64,000 bases of DNA, from assembly GCA_041395625.1 (NCBI GenBank), contig JAWLAE010000007.1, forward strand, positions 11,924-75,923, given 5' to 3'. The notes under the pieces were generated by a model that did not search any database, was not told the origin of the DNA, and saw nothing but the letters and a program-made list of their open reading frames with translations. Origin of the DNA: CADEED01 sp041395625 (GTDB taxonomy: Bacteria > Pseudomonadota > Gammaproteobacteria > Steroidobacterales > Steroidobacteraceae). Each line of letters begins with the position of its first letter. The first letter of the stretch is position 1. This document shows, piece by piece, positions 33,907 to 42,417 of this stretch. The position numbers and the translations under genes are program-made.

Positions 33907-35460
33907 ATGAAAAACAAGCTTCCTACCCGTTCCCGGCGACGCGCTGGCGCTGCCGCGCTGGCCGCCGGCGTCTCACTCGCCGCGACGCTGGCCGCCTCCG
34001 CGGCCACGGACGATACTGCCATCACCATCTACAGCTCGGCGCAGCCAGGCGCGATCTCACCGGAACTGTATCGGCCAATCCCTGGCGCGCGCGTGCCGAA
34101 CGCGATGGCCGTGCCCGGCTATGCAATGGTCCGACACGATCGTGCCATGCAGATCTCTGCGGGTCGCTCGCAGTTGAAATTCACTGACATCGCCGGTCTG
34201 ATCGATCCGACCACTGTCACGTTCACTTCGATCACCGAGCCGCGCACGCGGGTCCTCGAGCAGAACTTTCAGTTCGACCTGGTGAGCACCGACAAGCTGC
34301 TGCAGAAGTTCATCGACAAGCCGATTACGGTCGAACGCGCGCTGGGCAACCAGAGCTCGACGGTGAGCGGCACCTTGCTGTCGGCGAGCGACGGCCTGGT
34401 GTTACGTGGCAACGACGGTGCGATCCATGCACTGCGCGACTACTCGTCGGTGCGCTTTCCAGACCTGCCGGGTGGCCTCGAGACCAAGCCGACACTGCTT
34501 TGGGAGCTGAATTCGCCGCGCGGCGGCGAGCAGCGCACCCGCGTCGCCTACCAGACGGGTGGCGTAACCTGGTGGGCGGACTACAACCTGGTCTTCAACG
34601 AGGGCCGCGACGCCAACAGCGGCGTTCTGGATCTCTCGGCGTGGGTCAGCATTATCAATCAATCCGGCACCACCTACCCGGACGCGCGCCTCAAGCTGAT
34701 CGCCGGTGACGTGCATCGTGCCGCACCGCCGTCCTCGCAACGCGGCCGCGTCATGGCGATGGAGATGGCGGCCAAGAGCATGGCGGATGACGGTGGCTTC
34801 GAGCAAAAGGAGTTCTTCGAATTCCATCTCTACACGCTCGGCCGCCGCGCCACGCTGCCTAACAACTCCACCAAGCAGATCGAGTTGTTCGACCAGGCCC
34901 GGCAGATACCGGCGAAGAAGATCCTGCTCTACTATGGGTTGGCGCAGCCGTATTTCTGGGGCTCGCCCAATACCAATCGCGACATTGGCATCGCGATGAA
35001 CAAGAAGGTGGACGTCTATCTCGAGTTCCGCAACGACAAGAAGCTGGGTCTGGGTGTGCCGCTGCCCGCCGGGCGGATCCGTGTATCACAACTGGATGAG
35101 GCAGACGGTAGCCTCGAATTCATCGGCGAGGATGTCATCGATCACACGCCGAAAGACGAACTGGTGCGGGTCAAACTGGGCTCGGCCTTCGATGTCGTGG
35201 GCGAGCGTCGCCAGACGGATTTCGCCGTCGATGTCAAAGCGCAGTGGTTGGAGGAGGAATTCGAACTCAAACTACGCAACCACAAGGAACAACCCGTGGA
35301 GGTGATCGTGAAGGAGAACCTCTACCGGTGGAGCAACTGGAAACTCCTGAGTCAGTCGCATGCCTACGAGAAAGAAGACGCGCGCACGATCGTGTTTCCG
35401 GTAACGGTGCCGAAAGACGGCGAGACGACCGTGCGGTATCGCGTCCGTTACACCTGGTAG
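33907..35460 (+). CDS. Exported DUF4139 domain protein
   Basis: A 517-residue protein with a signal peptide (SLAATLAASAA). The central and C-terminal region fits DUF4139: GVTWWADYNLVFNEG, GVLDLSAWVSIINQSGTTYP, LKLIAGDV, and the end with EEEFELKLRNHKEQPVEVIVKE and WSNWKLLSQSHAYEKEDART. Such proteins are periplasmic and beta-rich, of unknown biochemical role. The ATG at 33907 is used because upstream in-frame codons overlap the minus-strand genes and carry no conserved sequence. It converges on the TetR gene with a 13-bp overlap. Confidence 0.85.
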   Translation: MKNKLPTRSRRRAGAAALAAGVSLAATLAASAATDDTAITIYSSAQPGAISPELYRPIPGARVPNAMAVPGYAMVRHDRAMQISAGRSQLKFTDIAGLIDPTTVTFTSITEPRTRVLEQNFQFDLVSTDKLLQKFIDKPITVERALGNQSSTVSGTLLSASDGLVLRGNDGAIHALRDYSSVRFPDLPGGLETKPTLLWELNSPRGGEQRTRVAYQTGGVTWWADYNLVFNEGRDANSGVLDLSAWVSIINQSGTTYPDARLKLIAGDVHRAAPPSSQRGRVMAMEMAAKSMADDGGFEQKEFFEFHLYTLGRRATLPNNSTKQIELFDQARQIPAKKILLYYGLAQPYFWGSPNTNRDIGIAMNKKVDVYLEFRNDKKLGLGVPLPAGRIRVSQLDEADGSLEFIGEDVIDHTPKDELVRVKLGSAFDVVGERRQTDFAVDVKAQWLEEEFELKLRNHKEQPVEVIVKENLYRWSNWKLLSQSHAYEKEDARTIVFPVTVPKDGETTVRYRVRYTW

Positions 35461-36071
35461 GCGCGCACGAATACCTCGACCTGCGCCGCGATGACCTCGC
35501 CGAGATCCAACGGTCGGCAGCGGGTGCCGCCGAGGTCGTGCTGATGCAGCAGCCCGAGCACCACTGGCGCCAGCAGCAGTAGCGCAGCGTGCCGGGTATC
35601 CGCGGCGCGCATTGAGCCAGCGGCGATGTGCGCGCCGAGGCGCTGTTCGAGGGCCTGCAAGGTCGGCTCCAGCACCTTATTGAGGTACTGCAGGCCCGCC
35701 TGGTCGTCGCGCAGACCCTCGGCGAGGCCGATCCGATGCAGGGTGTCGACACCGCCTTGCGTCCAGCCGCGCACGATGCTTTGCAGAAAACTCTGTAACG
35801 AGAGCGACAGATCCTGATTGTCCGGCACACGTGCCCGCGCCAGATGCATCGTGGCACCCGCATACGAATGCGCAAAGATGGCGTCGACCACCGATTCGCG
35901 GCTGCCGAAGTAATGTCGCATGGTGGTCACGCTGACGCCGGCGGCATCCGCGAGTTGCCGAAAACTCGGCTGGCCCGCACCGCGCGCCGCGAGCCGCTCG
36001 CGCGCCTTGTGGATCAGCGCGCTGCGTCGCGCGTCGTAGTCAGCGTTGCGGGCACCAGCGCTGCGGGCCAT
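35448..36071 (-). CDS. TetR/AcrR family transcriptional regulator
   Basis: A TetR-type repressor of about 207 residues. The N-terminal helix-turn-helix is PSFRQLADAAGVSVTTMRHYFGSRESVVDAIFAH; the rest is a helical ligand-binding domain. ATG 36071 is preferred over GTG 36077 because GGGAG lies eight bases upstream of it. It is divergent from an efflux adaptor-ABC operon, with an imperfect 24-bp palindrome in between that would let it control both itself and the pump. Confidence 0.92.
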   Translation of the reverse strand: MARSAGARNADYDARRSALIHKARERLAARGAGQPSFRQLADAAGVSVTTMRHYFGSRESVVDAIFAHSYAGATMHLARARVPDNQDLSLSLQSFLQSIVRGWTQGGVDTLHRIGLAEGLRDDQAGLQYLNKVLEPTLQALEQRLGAHIAAGSMRAADTRHAALLLLAPVVLGLLHQHDLGGTRCRPLDLGEVIAAQVEVFVRAYQV

Positions 36072-36113
36072 GAACACGTCTCCCGGGAGATGCTCAACAG
36101 GAATAGCTGGAAT

Positions 36114-36137
36114 ATATTAGACCATATGTGCTAATCT
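36114..36137. promoter_or_regulatory. Probable TetR operator (24-bp imperfect palindrome)
   Basis: Half sites ATATTAGACCAT (36114-36125) and ATGTGCTAATCT (36126-36137) match at 9 of 12 positions when one is reverse-complemented; the core is ATTAG...CTAAT. It lies between the TetR gene and the efflux operon, within reach of both starts, and is markedly AT-rich. Length and symmetry fit a TetR-family dimer pair. Confidence 0.65.
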
Positions 36138-36174
36138 ATTTCAACTCATCCTCCCCGTGCCGGAAGACACTCAG

Positions 36175-37305
36175 ATGCTCGAGCCCGAACCGCGATCCTT
36201 GCTGTCCCGCTACAGTGGCTGGTTCGCTGTCGCCGCTGCAATCGCGGTCGGCGCGTTCTTGTACCTGCGCTCGCAACGGCCGGAGCCCGTGGACGTGATC
36301 GCGGTCAATACCGGCCCGACCGAGCGGGTACTGGCCATTACCGGCCGTACGCGCCCGCGGGTCACCGTCAATGTGGTGCCACGAGCGCCCGGCCAGATCA
36401 TCGAACTTGCCAAACAGGAGGGTGACCAGGTCAAGGTCGGTGAATTGCTGGTGAAACTCGACGCGCCGGCGCTGCGCGCGTCCGTCGATCAGGTGGATTC
36501 CGCGCTTGCGGCGCAACGCCGCACAGTAATGGAGGCCGAGCGCAATTTCGCGCGCCTCGCCGAGCTCCGGCAGCGCGGTCTGACAACGCTGCAGGACTAC
36601 GACCAGGCGAAGTTCGAGCGCGACCAGGCGCTTGCCGAGATCCGCCGCCTCGGCGCGACGCGGCGTGAAGCGGCAGCCCGGCTCGCTGAATCCACTATCG
36701 TTGCGCCGGTGTCCGGCGTCGTGCTCTCGCGGTCGGTCGATCCGGGGCAGGTCGTTAGCGTGCAGACCGTGATCTACGAACTGGCGCCGCTCGCCGATGT
36801 TGAAATCGAAACCGAGGTGGACGAACGCTACTTGCCCGAAGTGCAGCCTGGCCTGAGCGCCGACGTGTTGATCGCCGGTCGTGACGAGCCACTCGGCGCC
36901 ACGGTGTACTACGTAGCCGCGAAGGTCGACCCACGGTCCGGCGGTGCCAAAGTACGCCTCAAGCTCGACCAATCGGTCGCTACGCTGCGCGCTGGCGTCA
37001 CCGCGGATGTCAACATCATCATCGAACGCTTGCCGAATGCGATCACCGTGCCGCGCAGTGCGCTGCTCGGCCGCGACGAGCGCGCTCGAGCCATGTTGGT
37101 GCGCGGCGGCAGAGTCACGGAGCAGCCGGTCGAGTTTCTCGAGTGGCCGAGCGATCGCGTCATCGTTACCAGTGGCCTCTCCGCTGGTGACCAGATCCTG
37201 GCGCAGCCACGACCGGAGCTGCTCGGCCAGCGGGTAACGGCTAACAGCGAACCGGAGCGCGCCGTGGCGAACCGCGAGCGCAGCGGCGGACTTCGCAGTC
37301 TGTAG
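36175..37305 (+). CDS. Periplasmic adaptor (MacA/HlyD-like) of an ABC efflux system
   Basis: A 376-residue membrane fusion protein: one N-terminal TM helix (about 17-34), lipoyl halves around a coiled-coil hairpin (PRAPGQIIELAKQEGDQVKVG and AESTIVAPVSGVVLSRSVDPGQ), then a beta-barrel (ADVEIETEVDERYLPEVQPG) and an end domain. The ATG at 36175 has GGAAG eight bases upstream; a GTG at 36157 has no such site. First gene of a three-gene adaptor-permease-ATPase operon under the divergent TetR. Confidence 0.9.
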   Translation: MLEPEPRSLLSRYSGWFAVAAAIAVGAFLYLRSQRPEPVDVIAVNTGPTERVLAITGRTRPRVTVNVVPRAPGQIIELAKQEGDQVKVGELLVKLDAPALRASVDQVDSALAAQRRTVMEAERNFARLAELRQRGLTTLQDYDQAKFERDQALAEIRRLGATRREAAARLAESTIVAPVSGVVLSRSVDPGQVVSVQTVIYELAPLADVEIETEVDERYLPEVQPGLSADVLIAGRDEPLGATVYYVAAKVDPRSGGAKVRLKLDQSVATLRAGVTADVNIIIERLPNAITVPRSALLGRDERARAMLVRGGRVTEQPVEFLEWPSDRVIVTSGLSAGDQILAQPRPELLGQRVTANSEPERAVANRERSGGLRSL

Positions 37306-37317
37306 CGCGGGCTTTGC

Positions 37318-38532
37318 ATGCAATACGCCATCAAAGTAGCTCTGCGCTATCTCACCTCGAACCGTCTGCAATCGGCCCTGCTGATCGGTGGCGTCGCTAT
37401 TGCGGTAACTGTATTCACCTTCAACGCAGCGCTGATCAACGGTCTGGCGGAGTTCCAGATCCAGCGCGTCGTCGGTTCCACGGCGCACGTCATCCTCGAG
37501 CCCGAGCGGCGTCTGCCGGCCGTGGCCGACGCCAGGGACAATGCTGTCCGTGCGGTAGTCAGCCAACGAGCACTCGAACGCCGCGAGCAGATCAAGGACT
37601 GGCGCGCCATCGAGACCATTCTCGACTCCCTGCCCGGCGTAACAGGTATCAGCTACAACGTGATCGGCACCGCGCTCGCCACCCGCGGGCAGCAGACAGT
37701 CCCCGTTACCTTGAAGGGCGTGGAGCCGCAACGGCTGTCAGCGATCGCACCGATCGATACCACGATCGTCGATGGTCTGCCGCGGGTAGGTCTCAACGAC
37801 ATACTGATCGGCAAGCGGCTGGCCGATGATCTCGGCATTGGCGTCGGGCAGCCGCTTTTCGTGCAGAGTGATCAGGGTCGCGAACGCGTCCTCACTGTGC
37901 GTGGCCTGTACGTCACCGGTGTCGAAAGCCTCGATTCGCGCCTGGCCTACGTCAATCTCGACACCGCACGCGTGTTGTTCGACTATCCGGACGGTCTGAC
38001 TGAAATCGAAGTGAAGCTGGCCGATATCTACGCGGCGCCCGTGATGGCGCAACAACTGGCGGACAGCACCGGACTCACGGTCGTCGCCTGGACAGAAAGA
38101 AATCAGCGGCTCAAGGATGCTCTGCAGGGGCAGCGGTCATCCGGAGACATCATCAAGTTCTTCACGCTGATCACGATCGTGATTGGCGTCGCCAGTGCGC
38201 TCTTGCTAACTACCTACCGACGGCGGCCGGAGATCGGCATCATGCGCAGCTTCGGCGTGTCGCAGCGTTTCGTGTTGGCCGTGTTCATGCTGCAAGGCGC
38301 ACTGATCGGCACACTCGGGTCCATTGCGGGCTGCCTGCTGGGCTACGGCTTCAGCGCCTTCATCGCGGGTATGCCGCGCGGTGCCGATGGTAGCGCGCCA
38401 TTGCCGGTCGATCCGGCATTGGGCGAGTATCAGGTGGCGCTGTTGCTGTCGATCGCCGCCAGTGTCCTCGCTGCCATCCTGCCGGCGCGTGCCGCCTCGC
38501 GCGTCGACCCGGTCGAGGCAATCGCACAATGA
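37318..38532 (+). CDS. ABC transporter permease (FtsX/DevC-like)
   Basis: A 404-residue permease with a TM helix near the N-terminus (about 21-40), a MacB-like periplasmic domain (about 45-270), and a C-terminal FtsX module of three helices (about 280-395: IIKFFTLITIVIGVASALLLTTYRRRPEIGIMRSFG shows the signature RPEIGIMRSFG). It is 12 bp after the adaptor gene and overlaps the ATPase gene by 4 bp, so the three make one complex. Substrate unknown; systems of this type export antibiotics, siderophores or lipids. Confidence 0.92.
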   Translation: MQYAIKVALRYLTSNRLQSALLIGGVAIAVTVFTFNAALINGLAEFQIQRVVGSTAHVILEPERRLPAVADARDNAVRAVVSQRALERREQIKDWRAIETILDSLPGVTGISYNVIGTALATRGQQTVPVTLKGVEPQRLSAIAPIDTTIVDGLPRVGLNDILIGKRLADDLGIGVGQPLFVQSDQGRERVLTVRGLYVTGVESLDSRLAYVNLDTARVLFDYPDGLTEIEVKLADIYAAPVMAQQLADSTGLTVVAWTERNQRLKDALQGQRSSGDIIKFFTLITIVIGVASALLLTTYRRRPEIGIMRSFGVSQRFVLAVFMLQGALIGTLGSIAGCLLGYGFSAFIAGMPRGADGSAPLPVDPALGEYQVALLLSIAASVLAAILPARAASRVDPVEAIAQ

Positions 38533-39305
38533 CCGTGCCTGGCGACGATGCGCCGTTGCTGGTCGTCGAGGACCTGCGCAAGACGTTCGTCGATCGCGAG
38601 TTCGAGACGCCAGTGCTGAAGGGTGTCAACTTCGCGCTCGAGCGCGGCGAGATGGTGGCCATGCTGGGTCCATCCGGCAGCGGCAAGAGCACGCTGCTCA
38701 CGATCCTGGGGACCTTGCTGGCGCCGAGCGCCGGCAGCTTGCGGATGCTCGACCAGGAGTTGACGCGCCTCGCGGAAGAGCAACTGGCGGACTTCCGTAA
38801 TCGATACATCGGTTTTATCTTTCAGTATCACCACCTCCTGCCGGACTTCACGGCGCTCGAGAACGTCGCCTTTCCTCATGCAGGACGGCTCGGCCGCGAA
38901 ACACGCGTCGGGCGGGAGCGGGCAGCCATGCTGCTCGAACGAGTCGGGCTCGCAGACCGGATGCATTACCGCGCCACGCGGCTCTCAGGTGGACAGAAGC
39001 AGCGCGTGGCGGTCGCGCGCGCGCTGATGAATGAGCCCGCGCTCGTGCTCGCGGACGAGCCGACCGGCAATCTCGATCGCGACAGCGCGAACCAGGTGTT
39101 CGAACTGATGCAGGAGATTCAGCGTGAGACGCGCACGACGTTCCTGATCTCGACGCATGACGAGGAGCTGGCCAGCCGCTGCGAGCGCCGCATCCGCTTG
39201 CGCAATGGCGTGGTGGTACGGGACGATTCGACTGCTGGAGCTCGCCGGCAGCCGCCGCCGGCGCTGCAGCCGTCCGCCCCGGGGGGGAGCGAGGCTCGGT
39301 CTTAG
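38529..39305 (+). CDS. ABC transporter ATP-binding protein (MacB/DevA-like)
   Basis: A 258-residue ATPase. Walker A GPSGSGKSTLL (about 48-58), Q-loop FQYHHLLPDF, signature LSGGQKQRVAVAR, Walker B LVLADEPTGNLD and H-loop ISTHDEELA are all present. Its C-terminal 25 residues are a Pro/Ala-rich low-complexity tail. The stop overlaps the convergent EAL gene by 4 bp. It completes the TetR-regulated efflux unit. Confidence 0.93.
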   Translation: MTVPGDDAPLLVVEDLRKTFVDREFETPVLKGVNFALERGEMVAMLGPSGSGKSTLLTILGTLLAPSAGSLRMLDQELTRLAEEQLADFRNRYIGFIFQYHHLLPDFTALENVAFPHAGRLGRETRVGRERAAMLLERVGLADRMHYRATRLSGGQKQRVAVARALMNEPALVLADEPTGNLDRDSANQVFELMQEIQRETRTTFLISTHDEELASRCERRIRLRNGVVVRDDSTAGARRQPPPALQPSAPGGSEARS

Positions 39306-40759
39306 CCCAAGTCGCTCAGGGGCTTGGGCTCTTCCAGTACGAAGCCCTGCGCATAGTCGACACCCACTGCCGACAACCACTGTCGCGCAGCCGGCGTATC
39401 GATGCGCTTTGCAACACAGGAGATTCCCAGCACCTTCGACATCTGCGACATCGCAATCACGAGCGCCTGCTGCAGACGTTCGGTCATCGCGCTGGTGGTG
39501 ATCTTCGAGTCGATCTTCACGAAGCGCATCGCGGGCGAGGCCAGCCACGGCACGACCCGGGAGTCCAGCGTGAAGTCGTCGATGACGACATAACAACCGA
39601 GTTTCTCACAGGCGGCGATGAACATTTCCACATCGCGCTGCTGCTCGACACAGGCGTGCTCGGTCAGTTCGAAGCCGACCGTTCCCGCGGGCACATCGCG
39701 CGACTTCAGCTGCGACGCGACGAAAGCGAGGAACTTCGGGTCGGCGATCGAGCTCATCGACAGATTGCACGAGAAGCTCGAGGGATTGTTGTCGAGCACA
39801 CTCGGGTGTGCCTCGATCCAGGCCAGCAGTTCGCTGATGACGAGCCGATCGAGCTCCGAGGTGCCAATGGCGCGCCGCACGGTGTCGGAAATCGAGTCCG
39901 GCGTGGACGTGCGCCCCGTGGGGCGCGCCAGAACTTCGTAGCGACGCGTGCCGCCGCCGGAGCGCAACTTGAGTAATTGCTGGACGTGCAATTGAAACTC
40001 GTTGCCCTCGAAGCGGAACTTGCCGCTGCCAATCTTGGGTGCCGCAACAGCGGCCGGCTTGGGCGGCGTATGCTTGCTGCTGATGATGAGCGAGACGTTG
40101 GGATCGGTGCTGTGGGTAGCGACGCTGCTGTCCGGCGGCGCGCGGGTTGGTTCGTTTGTTTCCGCTGTTGTGACCAAACGCAGGCCGGTCGAGGTTCGGT
40201 CGACCGTGGCAGCAGCCCGGGATGGTTTCCTGGTCGGCTTCGCCGGTGCCGGCTTTGGCGGCGGAGTGGCGGCAGCTGGCTTGCGGAAGATTGCCAGACG
40301 GCGCATCGCAGCGGTGGACTGGGGCGACACCAATCGTGCGGCAGTGGCATGGTCCAACCACTTGCTGTCACTGATGATGGTTACGAGACCTACCAACTCA
40401 CCAGTCGGCGTGCGGGCGGGCAGGAATGCCGCCGCGCGACCGTCACCCATGTTCTGGTAGATGTAGCTGCGATCAGTCGCGAATATCAGCGCCTGGGTCG
40501 CTTCGAGGACGAGACTGTTCTCATCCGGACCCATCACGCCCTCACTCAGCCACAGGATATCGCCCTCTGCGTCATGCAGCGAGACCGACTGCACGCGCAG
40601 ATTGCCGAGCGCGTCGCAGGTGGCTTTGCCTATGGCGTTGAGCGAATCGCTCGCGTCTTCCGGTTTGTTCACTGGCTGAGTGGCCACGTTTCGCCGCTGG
40701 TTCCGTAACTGGTTTGCTCGCCAAACTTGGCAGGTTGTGCCCCCGACCGAGCAACTCAA
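39302..40759 (-). CDS. EAL-domain protein, probably catalytically inactive
   Basis: A 485-residue protein. Residues about 40-140 resemble a GAF-type sensor. A Pro/Lys/Ala-rich linker spans about 165-235 and the EAL domain covers about 250-480. The first motif is kept as YEVLARP, and CNLSM, FELTEHA and QGFV are present. However, DDFG is DDFT, and AEGVET has become AKRIDT (Lys451 in place of the catalytic/metal-related Glu). It is more likely a c-di-GMP binder or partner protein than a phosphodiesterase. The start is uncertain: TTG 40759 has no ribosome site, and GTG 40687 is an alternative. Confidence 0.82.
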   Translation of the reverse strand: MSCSVGGTTCQVWRANQLRNQRRNVATQPVNKPEDASDSLNAIGKATCDALGNLRVQSVSLHDAEGDILWLSEGVMGPDENSLVLEATQALIFATDRSYIYQNMGDGRAAAFLPARTPTGELVGLVTIISDSKWLDHATAARLVSPQSTAAMRRLAIFRKPAAATPPPKPAPAKPTRKPSRAAATVDRTSTGLRLVTTAETNEPTRAPPDSSVATHSTDPNVSLIISSKHTPPKPAAVAAPKIGSGKFRFEGNEFQLHVQQLLKLRSGGGTRRYEVLARPTGRTSTPDSISDTVRRAIGTSELDRLVISELLAWIEAHPSVLDNNPSSFSCNLSMSSIADPKFLAFVASQLKSRDVPAGTVGFELTEHACVEQQRDVEMFIAACEKLGCYVVIDDFTLDSRVVPWLASPAMRFVKIDSKITTSAMTERLQQALVIAMSQMSKVLGISCVAKRIDTPAARQWLSAVGVDYAQGFVLEEPKPLSDLG

Positions 40760-40866
40760 CTAGTAGGGTCGCAAACGCGCTCGCCGAGCGCCGTGATACG
40801 GCTCGCGTTCTCAACTTTTGGTCGGGGCGCTGATCATGTTATGTCAAGTTATCACGGCACTGGTCA

Positions 40867-41862
40867 TCAGCGGTCGATCGTCGCCATACCGCGCTCGGTA
40901 TAGCGTGCCCCAGCGGCCGCGCCGACGGCATTGAGTGTCGCCAGATCATCGGCCCTCAACTGGACCGCGGTGGCAGCGGCGTTCGATTCGAGATAGCTGC
41001 GTCGCTTGGTGCCAGGTATCGGCACGATGTCATCGCCCTGCTGCAGCAGCCAGGCGAGCGCGATCTGCGATGCCGGTGCCGTGTGCCGCCGCGCCACGGC
41101 TTGTACTGCGCCAAGTACACGCGCATTGCGCGCGTAGTTGTCACGTTGAAAGCGCGGGTCGTGGCGACGGTAGTCTTTCCCGGGCAATTCGTCGGCCATC
41201 GGAATCGTGCCGGTGAGAAAGCCGCGCCCCAGCGGGCTGTAAGGCACGATACCGATGCCCAACTCGCGACAAGTATCGATCACTGCGCCCTCGATGTTGC
41301 GCTCCCAGAGCGAGTACTCGCTTTGCAGCGCACTGATGGGGTGCACGGCATGCGCGCGCCGCAAGGTCTCTGCGCCGACCTCGGACAGGCCAAGGTACCG
41401 CACTTTCCCGGCGCGTACCTGCTCGGCCATGGCGCCGACTGTGTCTTCGATCGGCACGCTGCGGTCGAGCCGATGCTGATACCACAGATCGATGTAGTCG
41501 GTTTTGAGTCTTTGCAGCGCGCCATCGAGCGCCCGACGGACGTTCTCAGGTCGGCTGTCGAGGCCATCGATACGGCCGTCGGTTGTGAACTTGAAGCCAA
41601 ACTTGGTAGCGATCACCGCCTGCTGGCGTCGCCCGGCCAGCGCGCGACCCACGAGTTCTTCATTGCGATACGGTCCGTAGACCTCTGCTGTATCGAAGAA
41701 ATTCACGCCGATATCCAGGGCCCGCTGGATGGTCGCGATGCCCTCCGCATCGTCGGCAGGCCCGTACATGTCGGCCATGCCGGCGACGCCCGTCATGCCC
41801 ATCGTCCCCAAGCCCAGCGCCGAAACTTCGAGTCCCTGCGCTCCCAACCGCCGTCGCTGCAT
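40867..41862 (-). CDS. Aldo/keto reductase (YajO/AKR13-like)
   Basis: A 331-residue NADPH-dependent oxidoreductase of the TIM-barrel AKR fold. Catalytic tetrad positions are seen in FFDTAEVYGPY (Asp and Tyr), VIATKFGF (Lys) and YQHRLD (His). The MQRRRLGAQGLEVSALGLGTMGM opening (first part MQRRRLGAQGLEV) is typical of the group. Substrate unknown; likely reduces carbonyl compounds. It lies 10 bp downstream of the DUF1993 gene on the same strand, so both may be co-transcribed opposite the LysR gene. Confidence 0.92.
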   Translation of the reverse strand: MQRRRLGAQGLEVSALGLGTMGMTGVAGMADMYGPADDAEGIATIQRALDIGVNFFDTAEVYGPYRNEELVGRALAGRRQQAVIATKFGFKFTTDGRIDGLDSRPENVRRALDGALQRLKTDYIDLWYQHRLDRSVPIEDTVGAMAEQVRAGKVRYLGLSEVGAETLRRAHAVHPISALQSEYSLWERNIEGAVIDTCRELGIGIVPYSPLGRGFLTGTIPMADELPGKDYRRHDPRFQRDNYARNARVLGAVQAVARRHTAPASQIALAWLLQQGDDIVPIPGTKRRSYLESNAAATAVQLRADDLATLNAVGAAAGARYTERGMATIDR

Positions 41863-41872
41863 GAACGTGATC

Positions 41873-42379
41873 CTAGTAGTCGCCGAGATAGTCGCGCTTG
41901 CCGAGATCGACGCCGTTGTGACGCAGGATGTCGTAGACGGTCGTCAGGTGAAAATAGAAATTCGGCAGCGCCCATTTCTGCAGAAAGGCGAGACCTGGAT
42001 ACTCCAGCGTGCGATCCCGCAACGGGATCTTGATCTCGCGTGTCTCGCTATCATCGATTGTCGCTGGCGTGAGGGTCGCGAGGAATTCCAGAGTTCTGGT
42101 CGCGCGTGCGCGCAGTTCGACGAGTGTCTTCTCGTTGTCCTCGAAACGTGGCGGATCGATACCGGCCAAGCGCGCGCCGGAGTTCTTGGCGAAATCACAG
42201 GTAAGTTGCACTTGCCGGTCGAGTGCGAACATGTCCGGTGCGAGTCGCGCGGCGAGCAGCACTTCCGGCGCGAAGCTGCGCTCTTTGGCATTGGCCTCAG
42301 CCTTGCCAAGGATGTGATCGAGTTGCTGCAAGCCGGTAGTGAAGAGCGCTATCGACATGCCATACATGGAGACTTTCAT
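41873..42379 (-). CDS. DUF1993 family protein
   Basis: A 168-residue all-helical protein of the DinB-like DUF1993 group: MSIALFTTGLQQLDHILGKAE, then LAPDMFALDRQVQLTCDFAKN, and the family end WALPNFYFHLTTVYDILRHNGVDLGKRDYLG (quoted parts: NFYFHLTTVYDILRHNG). No metal-binding His triad is obvious. Start ATG at 42379, chosen because upstream in-frame sequence is non-conserved and crosses into the LysR gene. It is divergent from LysR and is the likely target of that regulator. Confidence 0.88.
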   Translation of the reverse strand: MKVSMYGMSIALFTTGLQQLDHILGKAEANAKERSFAPEVLLAARLAPDMFALDRQVQLTCDFAKNSGARLAGIDPPRFEDNEKTLVELRARATRTLEFLATLTPATIDDSETREIKIPLRDRTLEYPGLAFLQKWALPNFYFHLTTVYDILRHNGVDLGKRDYLGDY

Positions 42380-42417
42380 GCGTGAGAACCTTGTGTGATA
42401 AATTCGAATATGGAACA

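Noticed and set aside
36136..37731. Minus-strand 531-codon open frame
   Set aside because: Antisense to the efflux adaptor and permease genes, no recognisable domain or start region.
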